8,400 nucleotides of DNA from JBMNRY01 sp050944915 (GTDB lineage: Bacteria > Bacillota > Limnochordia > JAAZLZ01): positions 1-8,400 of the forward strand of contig JBMNRY010000084.1 of NCBI GenBank assembly GCA_050944915.1. The letters run 5' to 3'. The position numbers and the translations under genes were made by a program. The stretch's first letter is position 1. Each line of letters starts with the position of its first letter. The notes under the pieces are model-generated. The model was given only the letters and a program-made list of their open reading frames with translations, was not told the origin of the DNA and searched no databases. This document shows positions 1 to 6,700 of the stretch, in pieces.

Positions 1-126
1 AATTGACTTCCGGATAGATCGTCGGTTTAAGGGCGGATAGGCTACTAATTTCCCTGACCAAAAATGCTCACCACCTTGCTGTCATCCTTATAGTAGATCT
101 ATCGACAACTGCCCTGTTTTCCTTAA
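1..126. other. Left-edge non-coding stretch, no supported gene
   Basis: All six frames are broken by stops within short distances and I see no tRNA or rRNA pattern. The sequence lies beyond the terminator of the leftward operon, so it probably separates that operon from whatever lies to the left. A TTGACT / 17-base spacer / TTTAAG arrangement at 3-31 on the plus strand resembles a weak sigma-A promoter, but it points into the antisense of the kinase gene, so I give it little weight. Confidence 0.5.
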
Positions 127-158
127 CAAAAAAAGCTTTGGTCCGCAGACCAAAGCTT
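127..158 (-). terminator. Rho-independent terminator of the PAL-like/kinase operon
   Basis: Read on the minus strand, an 11-bp perfect stem (arms at 148-158 and 133-143, AAGCTTTGGTC against GACCAAAGCTT) closes a 4-base loop. It is followed directly by a run of seven T residues (complement of A128-134). It begins about 8 bases after the kinase stop codon. Stem, loop and U-tract are all canonical, so this should end the leftward transcript. The plus-strand reading lacks a T-tract, so the terminator is one-directional. Confidence 0.9.
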
Positions 159-165
159 AAGATCC

Positions 166-1152
166 CTAGCGTTTGACCAGTTTAGGCCCTTCGGCCAAGA
201 ATTCCTCTATATCGGCGGGACTGCCCCAGAAGTAATCGCCAAGCATCGCGTTTTTCAAGGCCAACATGGCACTGCCGTAGGCTAAGCCCCGGGGAATTTG
301 ATCCTTGAAGTAACCCCAGAGGAAACCGGCCGCAAAGGCATCCCCGGCTCCGATCCGGTCGATGGTTTCCACTCGGAATTCCCTCCGGTCGACCAGCAAC
401 TCCCCTTCATACCAGGCGAAGGCCGTCCACGGCGCTCCTTGGTGTTCCGGAACATTGGCCACACCGGCGATGACGGGCACCCCGTATTCGGCGGCGATCC
501 CTTGGTAAGTCTCGGCGATGGTCGGCTTATCGATCTGCAGCAGCAGACGGATGTCGTCCAAGGAGGCGAAGAGGATATCCACATACTCCATGAGGGGTCG
601 AATCACCGCCCCCGCTTCCTCGGGGGTCCACAAGGTCGCCCGGTAATTAAGATCGAAGCTCACCTTGAGCCCCATTTCCTTGGCCTTTTGCAGCCCTTCT
701 TTCAGGACAGCCAAGGGTCCTGGCCCTAAGGCCGCGGTGATCCCCGAGGTGTGGAACATCCGGGCATCGGCGAAGACTTGGGACCAGTCGATCTCCCCTG
801 GTTGCAGGCTGCGGATAGCGGAGTTCTCCCGATCATAAACAACATGGGCCGCCCTTTGGGCCGTTCCGAATTCATGGAAGTAAAGGCCCATCCGACCGTC
901 GGGGCTGGTGATGATGTGGGAGACATCGACCCCATAGGCTCGGGCAGTTCGGAAGACCTGGCTGCTCGGGCCCTTGGCCGGTAGTTTCGTCACAAACCCG
1001 GTGGATAAACCGATGTTGCTGGCGGCAATGGCCACGTTGAGCTCCGAGCCGCCCACATAAACCTCAAAGGTTTTCGTTTCCCCTAAAGAATGGCCTTTAG
1101 GCACCGTTAACCGCAGCATCACTTCACCAAAGGAGACAAAATCTTTGCCCAT
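166..1152 (-). CDS. kdgK: PfkB-family sugar kinase, probable 2-keto-3-deoxygluconate kinase
   Basis: The 328-residue product is a ribokinase/PfkB-fold enzyme of the family's usual length. Visible motifs are the N-terminal GGSELNVA glycine-rich substrate segment (about 34-41), the FDLNYR segment (166-171) seen in 2-keto-3-deoxygluconate kinases, and the C-terminal PfkB signature DRIGAGDAFAAGF (265-277), where Asp271 is the expected catalytic base in the GAGD anion hole. The family phosphorylates 2-keto-3-deoxygluconate with ATP to the 6-phosphate, which an aldolase then splits to pyruvate and glyceraldehyde 3-phosphate. The protein has no signal peptide, so it should be cytosolic. The ATG is preceded by GGAGGAG (minus strand, about 1156-1163), whose 5' end runs into the stop codon of the upstream PAL-like gene 12 bases away, so the two are probably translationally coupled. 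No aldolase or dehydratase gene is visible here, so another sugar substrate such as fructose or another keto-sugar cannot be excluded. Family assignment is firm; substrate is inference. Confidence 0.85.
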   Translation of the reverse strand: MGKDFVSFGEVMLRLTVPKGHSLGETKTFEVYVGGSELNVAIAASNIGLSTGFVTKLPAKGPSSQVFRTARAYGVDVSHIITSPDGRMGLYFHEFGTAQRAAHVVYDRENSAIRSLQPGEIDWSQVFADARMFHTSGITAALGPGPLAVLKEGLQKAKEMGLKVSFDLNYRATLWTPEEAGAVIRPLMEYVDILFASLDDIRLLLQIDKPTIAETYQGIAAEYGVPVIAGVANVPEHQGAPWTAFAWYEGELLVDRREFRVETIDRIGAGDAFAAGFLWGYFKDQIPRGLAYGSAMLALKNAMLGDYFWGSPADIEEFLAEGPKLVKR

Positions 1153-1164
1153 GTCAACTCCTCC

Positions 1165-2091
1165 TCATAAAGGCTGATATTTTCTTAAAATCACCGTATC
1201 CTCCGGTGCCGTTCTACGACTAAAGGACCTATTCACCGAACCGACATAGAGATGGCCCTGGGAATCGAGGGCCAAACCATGGGGTGCCCAATAGGGATCC
1301 TCTTCTTCCACACTAGCCAGAATCCGGCCCTGTCGGTCCCGCACGGTGACCCGCGCCCGGGGTGCCGAAAAATCGGCTCCCGACCGTTGGAAGGTAAAGA
1401 CATAGCCTAGCTCCGCCACATAGAACAACCCATCGGGCCCGATGCGCAGCTGATTAGGTCGGCGGATCGAAGACCATTGGGTCAAATAGTTCCCTTCAGG
1501 ATCGAAGATTTGGATGCGGCTATTTTCCCTATCGGCCACATAGACCAATCCCTCACCATCGATGCAAATCCCATGGGGCAGGCGAAACTGGCCCTTTCCT
1601 TCCCCCGGTCCGCCCCAGGATAAAAGGTGTTCACCGGTAGAGGAAAATTTATGGACCCTCGCGTTTCCGTAACCATCGGTGACATAGATCTCTCCCGTGG
1701 GGGCCACGGCCACATCGGTAGGCTGGTTGAAGGGCGGTCCGCCGTAGCGGACGGAAAAATAGTCGCCGGGGATGAAGCCTGTATCGGAAGGACCCATCTC
1801 CAGAGAAAGCTCCTTGTTGCCCTCCCGGTCCATCCGGTAGACGGCATGGCCGCCATCATCGACACAATAAACCTCACCGGCGGCGGTGATGAACAGGCTG
1901 TGGGGCCGCTTAAAAGCACCGGGAGCCCACGGTCCAAGGTAGTTTCCCCGCCCATCAAAAAGGACTACCGGTTGGGAACCCCGGTTGAAGACATAAACCC
2001 AGTCTTGGCTATCGACCCCAATACCGCTTACTTCCACCAGATCGAGTCCCGGGGGTAACTGCCCCCATCCCTCCACCGGCTGGAATGACAT
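1165..2091 (-). CDS. NHL-repeat six-bladed beta-propeller, PAL-like (peptidyl-alpha-hydroxyglycine lyase family)
   Basis: The product is about 308 residues of repeated propeller blades. Each has the pattern of a Pro-x-(His/Asp) turn, a hydrophobic strand, a G-x-(V/I/L)-Y-V strand and a 'D-x-x-G' turn; examples are GEIYVTDGYGNARVHKFS, GLVYVADRENSRIQIFD and GHLYVGSVN. This is the NHL/SMP-30-like fold closest to the bacterial PAL-like group. Counting from the ATG, Arg37 (VFNRG), His64 (RPHSL), Tyr141 (DGYGNAR), His173 (LPHGI) and His271 (APHGL) match, from memory, the Arg, three zinc-binding His and Tyr of animal PAL. The protein has no signal peptide and there is no monooxygenase (PHM) partner. 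I prefer the ATG at 2091 because GGTGA (2097-2101) sits 5 bases upstream. A GTG at 2100 in the same frame overlaps that site and would add three residues. The gene is first in an operon with the sugar kinase, so a sugar-lactone or related hydrolase role is possible. The propeller is sure; the activity is not known. Confidence 0.8.
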   Translation of the reverse strand: MSFQPVEGWGQLPPGLDLVEVSGIGVDSQDWVYVFNRGSQPVVLFDGRGNYLGPWAPGAFKRPHSLFITAAGEVYCVDDGGHAVYRMDREGNKELSLEMGPSDTGFIPGDYFSVRYGGPPFNQPTDVAVAPTGEIYVTDGYGNARVHKFSSTGEHLLSWGGPGEGKGQFRLPHGICIDGEGLVYVADRENSRIQIFDPEGNYLTQWSSIRRPNQLRIGPDGLFYVAELGYVFTFQRSGADFSAPRARVTVRDRQGRILASVEEEDPYWAPHGLALDSQGHLYVGSVNRSFSRRTAPEDTVILRKYQPL

Positions 2092-2096
2092 ATTGC

Positions 2097-2101
2097 TCAC
2101 C
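2097..2101 (-). promoter_or_regulatory. Ribosome binding site deciding the PAL-like start
   Basis: The minus strand reads AAGGGGGCGGTGAGCAATATG. GGTGA, part of the extended anti-SD complement, lies 5 bases before the ATG at 2091. The alternative GTG at 2100 would be only 2 bases from the G-run and would itself lie inside this site, so ATG is the better start. Confidence 0.55.
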
Positions 2102-2251
2102 GCCCCCTTAATTTAGGGAAATTTGCCACTACTGTTTATATTTTGCCCCTTTGGCGGGGTTTTCCTCCCCCTAGGGAGTTAATATTCTCCAGCATAATTG
2201 CCTTGGGGGAGCTTCAAACTAGCAGATAGGACTGGAGAAAGGAGGAGTTTG

Positions 2252-2494
2252 GTGGCCAGACATTCCAAACCGAAACCCGACGATCGCAGCGATAACGTGG
2301 AGAAGCTCCAGGAACAGGTGGTCAACACCATCGAAAATTTAGAAGAAGCCCACGAAACCCTACAGATGGACTTACCGGAAGATCAACGGGAGGCCATCTT
2401 AGCTAAAAACCGCCGCCGGGAGGCAGCCATCGCCGCCAAGCGGGAAGAGATCAAAGATGAGTATGCCTTTCAACAGGAACAGAACAGGAGGTAA
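2252..2494 (+). CDS. tlp: Small acid-soluble spore protein, Tlp family
   Basis: The product is 80 residues from a GTG start. It carries the Tlp hallmark PDDRSDNVEKLQ (about 8-19), then a long amphipathic helical stretch (VVNTIENLEEAHETL) and the closing AKNRRREAAIAAKREEIKDE segment. From memory this lines up along its length with Bacillus subtilis Tlp, which begins with a short polar tail and the same PDDRSDNVEKLQ run. The family is made in the forespore, normally under sigma-G, and packed in the spore core; its exact job is unsettled. The frame stays open upstream to a TTG at 2198. I chose GTG at 2252 because AAAGGAGG (2238-2245) sits 6 bases before it and the family has no such N-terminal extension. 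It diverges from the PAL-like/kinase operon across a 160-base gap. I could not find a convincing sigma-G promoter. A coupled paralogue follows 3 bases downstream. Confidence 0.9.
   Translation: MARHSKPKPDDRSDNVEKLQEQVVNTIENLEEAHETLQMDLPEDQREAILAKNRRREAAIAAKREEIKDEYAFQQEQNRR
2486..2492 (+). promoter_or_regulatory. Ribosome binding site of the second tlp-like gene, inside the first
   Basis: AGGAGGT overlaps the last codons and the TAA stop of the first tlp gene and lies 5 bases before the next ATG at 2498. Ribosomes ending the first gene can restart on the second, which argues for co-expression of the pair. Confidence 0.75.
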
Positions 2495-2497
2495 CCC

Positions 2498-2707
2498 ATG
2501 GGCAAAAAACCCCATAACAAAAAGGAACGGGTGGAATATTTAGAACAACAAATCGAAAACACCCTGGAGAACCTCCAGGAAGCGGAAGAAACCTTGCATC
2601 ATGATGATCTGCCCGAGGAAGAAGAGCGCCGGGTCAGCGCGAAGAACGCCCACCGTCGGGACACTGTGGAACAACTGAAGGCGGAAATTGAAGATGAGTT
2701 AAATTAA
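2498..2707 (+). CDS. Second, divergent Tlp-like small spore protein
   Basis: The product is 69 residues, very rich in Glu, Lys and Arg, and predicted to be almost wholly helical. It aligns with the upstream Tlp over most of its length: VEYLEQQIENTLENLQEAEETL against VEKLQEQVVNTIENLEEAHETL, then DLPEEEERR against DLPEDQREA, AKNAHRR against AKNRRRE, and EIEDEL against EIKDEY. It therefore arose by duplication of tlp or belongs to the same family. It differs in lacking the N-terminal PDDRSDN motif, which is replaced by KKPHNKKER, and in ending shortly after the EIEDE segment. The ATG at 2498 has AGGAGGT 5 bases upstream and is 3 bases past the stop of tlp, so the two are one operon. Most likely it is also a forespore-made core protein. 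A looser helical protein that only resembles Tlp is the alternative, but the gene order makes this unlikely. Confidence 0.8.
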   Translation: MGKKPHNKKERVEYLEQQIENTLENLQEAEETLHHDDLPEEEERRVSAKNAHRRDTVEQLKAEIEDELN

Positions 2708-2739
2708 ATCAAGACCAGACAGGGAGGTCTGGTCTTGAT
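2708..2739 (+). terminator. Long hairpin at the end of the tlp pair, without a U-tract
   Basis: A perfect 13-bp stem (arms 2708-2720 and 2727-2739, ATCAAGACCAGAC against GTCTGGTCTTGAT) closes a 6-base AGGGAG loop and starts on the base after the stop codon of the second tlp-like gene. It sits between convergent genes. No T-run follows on either strand, so it is not a textbook intrinsic terminator. It may still cause termination or protect the 3' end of the tlp message. Confidence 0.55.
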
Positions 2740-2783
2740 CGTTCCCATAAAGGACCTGGGATGGATTTATTAATTATTATGGA

Positions 2784-2804
2784 AGCCTTTCCCCCAAAGG
2801 GGCT
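2784..2804 (-). terminator. Weak candidate terminator of the secreted-protein gene
   Basis: On the minus strand AGCCCCTTTGGGGGAAAGGCT can fold with a CCTTT/AAAGG stem, a G loop, two bulged C residues and an outer AG/CT pair. It is followed by an A/T-rich tail rather than a clean U-run. It lies 16 bases past the stop codon of the leftward gene. Position fits a terminator; structure is only moderate. Confidence 0.3.
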
Positions 2805-2819
2805 ATTTTGCCACCCTTT

Positions 2820-3413
2820 TTATAAACCTCTCGAATCTCCCCCACGATCGATCTTTTCCAAATAGGAACTGACCTGCCAGTCTTCCCCAGTATAGGTCCG
2901 CTGAATTAAACCTACCCCCGGAGCGTAATACTCATGGCCGATGCCGGCATCTTGGTGGGCGTAAGTGATTTCAATGACCAGCACATGGTCGAATTTTCCT
3001 CCCGGTAGCTCCAGGGAAGCATCGACGGCAGTGATGGTTCTTGTTTGATCCTGGGTAATCCAGCTGTGACCGATTTCCAGGGGACCTTCGATGATGATCA
3101 GGGGTTCCTCCCAAGCCGTGCCGATGATCCTTTCCTCTCCGTAGAATTCCCCTTCCCGGTACCAAAGAAGCAGCTTATCGGGCCTTCGTTCATAGACTTG
3201 AACTAGGGTCGTTCCTCCGGTGGCATCGGTTAGTTGGATATAGGGCTCTTCCACATATTGAAAGGTCCTGATAAAGGGGGCATATTCATTGCCTTCGCCG
3301 GCAAAATGATGGATTACACCTGGCCGGGCTGGGAAATAGTCAACCACTGGTAATTCCTTAGCTCCTGGATTGAAGGCTAGAAGGACTAGCAACAAACCTA
3401 ACAGCAGTTTCAT
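2820..3413 (-). CDS. Small secreted protein with GEGNEYA and YYAPGVG motifs, function unknown
   Basis: The product is 197 residues. It opens with a Lys and a very hydrophobic Leu-rich core (residues 3-14) followed by NPGAKE, a signal peptide with likely cleavage near Ala18. The mature part is mostly beta-strand-like. It has DYFPARPG (25-32), GEGNEYAPF (39-47), YREGEFYGEERI (85-96) and, near the end, EYYAPGVGLIQR (161-172). From memory this pattern recurs as the C-terminal or sole domain of Bacillota proteins often annotated with copper amine oxidase-like (stalk) domains or as hypothetical secreted proteins; no enzyme activity is established. I see no cell-wall anchor or lipobox Cys, so it is probably released or loosely held outside the membrane. 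The ATG has GGGAGGT (3423-3429) 9 bases upstream. It is a single gene, convergent with the tlp pair and divergent from nifJ. Confidence 0.75.
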   Translation of the reverse strand: MKLLLGLLLVLLAFNPGAKELPVVDYFPARPGVIHHFAGEGNEYAPFIRTFQYVEEPYIQLTDATGGTTLVQVYERRPDKLLLWYREGEFYGEERIIGTAWEEPLIIIEGPLEIGHSWITQDQTRTITAVDASLELPGGKFDHVLVIEITYAHQDAGIGHEYYAPGVGLIQRTYTGEDWQVSSYLEKIDRGGDSRGL

Positions 3414-3591
3414 AGGCCATACACCTCCCGTTGACCTTTAGCTTAACAGATCCCTTCGACCCTGGAAAGCTCCTGCCCCTGGAAATAGATCCCTCCTTAA
3501 GATCTTGCCAATTTCCCCGGCCCAAATTTTCTTGCAGGAGATCTCTAACTAAGTATAGAACATGTCTATGGTCAAAAAGGCTTCCCTTTAT

Positions 3592-3628
3592 TCTACCCGG
3601 GGTTTTTTGAAAAATCTGCCGGGATAGA
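3592..3628. repeat. Long imperfect inverted repeat upstream of nifJ
   Basis: TCTACCCGG (3592-3600) pairs with CCGGG-A-TAGA (3619-3628) with one bulged A. The pairing continues inward as GGTTTT (3601-3606) with AAAATC (3611-3616), leaving a TTGA loop and a two-base bulge, about 15 pairs in all. No U-tract follows on either strand, so it is not an obvious terminator. It could be an operator or a folded leader of the nifJ message. Confidence 0.5.
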
Positions 3629-3659
3629 TTCGCGGTGTTAACCGGAGGGAAGTACGCGT

Positions 3660-3677
3660 TTGAGTTATTTTTCACAA
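3660..3677. promoter_or_regulatory. Candidate Rex (NADH/NAD+-sensing repressor) operator before nifJ
   Basis: TTGAGTTATTTTTCACAA has the 7-4-7 layout of the Rex site TTGTGAAnnnnTTCACAA. The right half matches at 7 of 7 positions and the left half at 4 of 7. It lies about 60 bases before the nifJ ATG, where an operator would act. Rex is known to control fermentation genes in many Bacillota, so the context fits. One half-site is degenerate and I cannot scan the genome, so this is tentative. The overlapping GAGTTA/TAACTC repeat (3662-3684) could instead be the real site of another regulator. Confidence 0.35.
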
Positions 3678-3737
3678 CTAACTCGGCGCCACCCTTGTTT
3701 ACTGTATTTGCACAGCTAAAGGAGGCATTCACAGATT

Positions 3738-6700
3738 ATGCGGAAGATGACCATTAACGGTAATACCGCTGCCGCCCATGTTGCTTACGCATTTAGCGAT
3801 GTGGCCGCCATCTACCCCATCACCCCTTCTTCCAATATGGGTGAAGAAGCCGATCAGTGGGCAGCCCATGGCCGGAAGAACTTGTTTGGTCAAACAGTTC
3901 GTGTCGCGGAGATGCAGTCGGAAGCCGGTGCAGCGGGAGCTGTCCACGGTTCCCTGGTCGCCGGTGCCTTAACGACTACATTCACCGCATCCCAAGGTCT
4001 ATTGTTGAAAATCCCTAACATGTACAAAATCGCCGGGGAACTCCTGCCGACGGTTTTCCACGTTTCAGCCCGTTCCTTGGCTACCCATGCCCTGTCGATC
4101 TTTGGTGATCATTCCGACGTCATGGCCGCACGGCAAACAGGTTTTGCCATGCTGGCTTCCGGATCGGTCCAAGAAGTAATGGATTTGGCTTTAGTCGCCC
4201 ACGTGGCTACCTTGAAGAGCCGGGTACCCTTCCTCCACTTCTTCGACGGTTTCCGGACCTCCCATGAAATCCAAAAGATCGATGTCATTGACTATGAAGA
4301 AATGGCCGATTTGGTGCCCTGGGATGCCATCGCTGAATTCCGCAGCCGGGCAATGAATCCTGAACACCCCCATCTGCGGGGAACGGCCCAAAACCCCGAC
4401 ATCTACTTCCAAGGCCGGGAAGCAGCCAATCCTTACTATCTGGCTACCCCCGAAATCGTCGTGGAAGTTATGGAGGAAGTGGGTAAATTAACCGGTCGCC
4501 ATTACAAGCCCTTTGATTACTTCGGCGCTGAAGATGCCGAAAGCATCATCGTCATCATGGGCTCCGGCGGTGAAACGGTAGAAGAAACTGTTAAGCATCT
4601 CAACGCCCAAGGCGCCAAGCTGGGTCTGATTAAGGTCCGTCTCTATCGGCCCTTCTCCACCAAGCATTTCTTGGACGTCTTGCCCGCCAGTGTGAAGCGG
4701 ATCGCAGTCCTCGACCGGACTAAGGAACAAGGTTCCGTAGGCGAGCCCCTCTACCAAGATGTATGTACCGTTCTGCGGGAAGCCGGCAAGAACGACATCT
4801 TGACCATCGGCGGCCGCTACGGCTTAAGTTCCAAGGAATTCACACCGGCCATGGCCAAGGCTGTTTTCGATAACCTTAACAGCGATAATCCGAAGAACAG
4901 CTTCACCGTCGGTATCACCGATGATGTGACCAACACCTCCTTGCCCGTAGAAGATATCATCGACGTGGCACCGGAAGGTTTGTATCGGGCTAAGTTCTTC
5001 GGTTTAGGTTCCGACGGTACCGTTGGTGCCAACCAGAACTCCATTAAGATCATCGGCGACCATACCGATATGTTCGCCCAAGGTTATTTCGTCTACGACT
5101 CCAAGAAATCAGGCGGGGTCACCATCAGCCACTTACGCTTTGGTAACAGCCCCATTAAAGCTCCTTATCTCATCGATCAGGCTGATTTGATCGCTTGTCA
5201 CAATTCTTCCTATGTGACCCGCTACGATCTATTGGATGGTATTAAAGAGGGCGGCGTTTTCCTCTTGAACTCCCCCTGGAGCTTAGAGGAAATGGAAGAG
5301 CAATTGCCGGCCTCCCTGAAGCGCACCATCGCCCAGAAGAAACTGCGCTTCTACAACATCGATGCGGTGAAGATCGCTGGCGAAATCGGATTGGGTGGTC
5401 GGATCAATACCATCTTACAGTCTGCCTTCTTCAAGATCGCCAATGTCATCCCCGCGGAAGATGCCGTCAAGTACATGAAAGAAGCCATCTACAAGACCTA
5501 CGGCCGCAAAGGGGAAAAGGTCGTCCAGATGAACTACGCCGCCGTCGATTCCGCCGAAGACAATCTGGTGGAAATCAATTACCCCGCCAGCTGGGCTGAA
5601 GCTAGCGATGAAGCGGCAGCAACTCTGGAAACCGCTAACGAATTCGTAGCCGAGATCGTCGAACCTATCGCTCGCCTCAAGGGTGACGAGCTGCCGGTCA
5701 GCGCCTTTACCCCCGACGGAACCTTCCCCACCGCGACAACCAAGTATGAAAAACGGGGCATCGCCATCAACATCCCTGTTTGGCTCAGCGAGAATTGTAT
5801 CCAGTGTAACCAGTGTTCCTTCGTCTGCCCCCATGCCGCCATTCGGCCCTATTTGAGCAGCGAAGAAGATCTGGCCGATGCACCGGAAAGCTTCGTCACC
5901 TTGCCGGCTACAGGTAAAGAATTGAAGGGCCTCCAGTACCGGATTCAGGTCTCGCCCTTAGATTGTACCGGTTGTGGCAACTGTTACGACGTTTGTCCGG
6001 CTAAGACCAAGGCCCTGGCCATGGAGCCCTTGGCCGACCATTCCCAGGTCGAATCGGACAACTGGGATTTCGCCCAGAAACTGCCTGTGGTCGATGTGGA
6101 AATCGAACCGACCAACGTTAAGAACAGCCAGTTTAAGCAGCCTCTCTTCGAATTCTCGGGCGCTTGTGCCGGTTGTGGAGAAACAGCTTATATCAAGCTG
6201 GCCACCCAGCTCTTCGGTGACCGCATGCTCATCGCTAACGCCACCGGTTGTTCCTCCATCTACGGCGGTACAGCACCGACTTGTCCCTACAGCGTCAACG
6301 AAAAGGGACACGGACCGGCTTGGGCCAACTCCCTCTTCGAAGACAACGCCGAATTTGGCTTTGGGATGCATCTGGCCGTCACCCAGCGCCGGCAGAAGTT
6401 GGCTCAACTGATGGAAGTTCTGCTCCAGGCTGATATCCCTGCGGAACTGAAGGATGCCTTCGGCCAGTGGCTTGAAGATCCCAATGACGCCGATATCACC
6501 AAGGCGGCTGCCGACAAGATCAAAGCCCTGTTGCCTGAGGCAATCAAGGGTGCTTCCGGCGATGTAGCCACAGCACTGCAAGCAGTCCAAGCCGCCAGCG
6601 ATCTGTTGGTCAAGAAATCCATCTGGATCGTCGGTGGCGACGGTTGGGCCTACGACATCGGCTACGGCGGTTTAGACCATGTCTTAGCTTCCGATGAAGA

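Larger units (their letters stand above)
3414..3737. other. Divergent intergenic region between the secreted-protein gene and nifJ
   Basis: This 324-base stretch must hold the promoters of both flanking genes. It contains a long imperfect hairpin (3592-3628), a Rex-like palindrome (3660-3677) overlapping another short inverted repeat (3662-3667 with 3679-3684), a CTGT/ACAG repeat (3702-3715), and the nifJ ribosome binding site AAAGGAGG (3718-3725). I could not find a -35/-10 pair with good spacing for either gene. A TATACT on the minus strand (3552-3557) has only a TTGACC 12 bases away. Confidence 0.6.

Noticed and set aside
2146..2164. CCCC/GGGG hairpin followed by TTTT as a plus-strand terminator
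   Set aside because: The stem is four pairs only and no plus-strand gene ends upstream of it.
2193..2199. CATAATT as a sigma-G type -10 element for tlp
   Set aside because: The distance to the gene is reasonable but no TGNATA-like -35 element lies 17-18 bases upstream, so I cannot support a promoter.
2198..2251. Longer TTG start for tlp
   Set aside because: The TTG has no ribosome site, the extra residues do not resemble the family, and the GTG at 2252 has an excellent AAAGGAGG at 6 bases.
3552..3577. Minus-strand TTGACC and TATACT as a promoter of the secreted-protein gene
   Set aside because: The spacer is only 12 bases, too short for a sigma-A promoter.
2781..3585. GGAAGCCTTT (2781-2790) and its reverse complement (3576-3585) flanking the secreted-protein gene, as possible element ends
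   Set aside because: A 10-base match is expected many times by chance in 8.4 kb, there is no transposase, and no target duplication is seen.
3358..3732. Open frame on the minus strand across the nifJ upstream region
   Set aside because: It overlaps the signal-peptide end of the secreted-protein gene out of frame, has low-complexity-like composition with no recognisable domain, and runs through the obvious promoter region and the inverted repeats.
5958..6590. 210-residue antisense open frame inside nifJ
   Set aside because: nifJ is complete and matches its family throughout; the antisense frame has no domain pattern and is a by-product of codon use.
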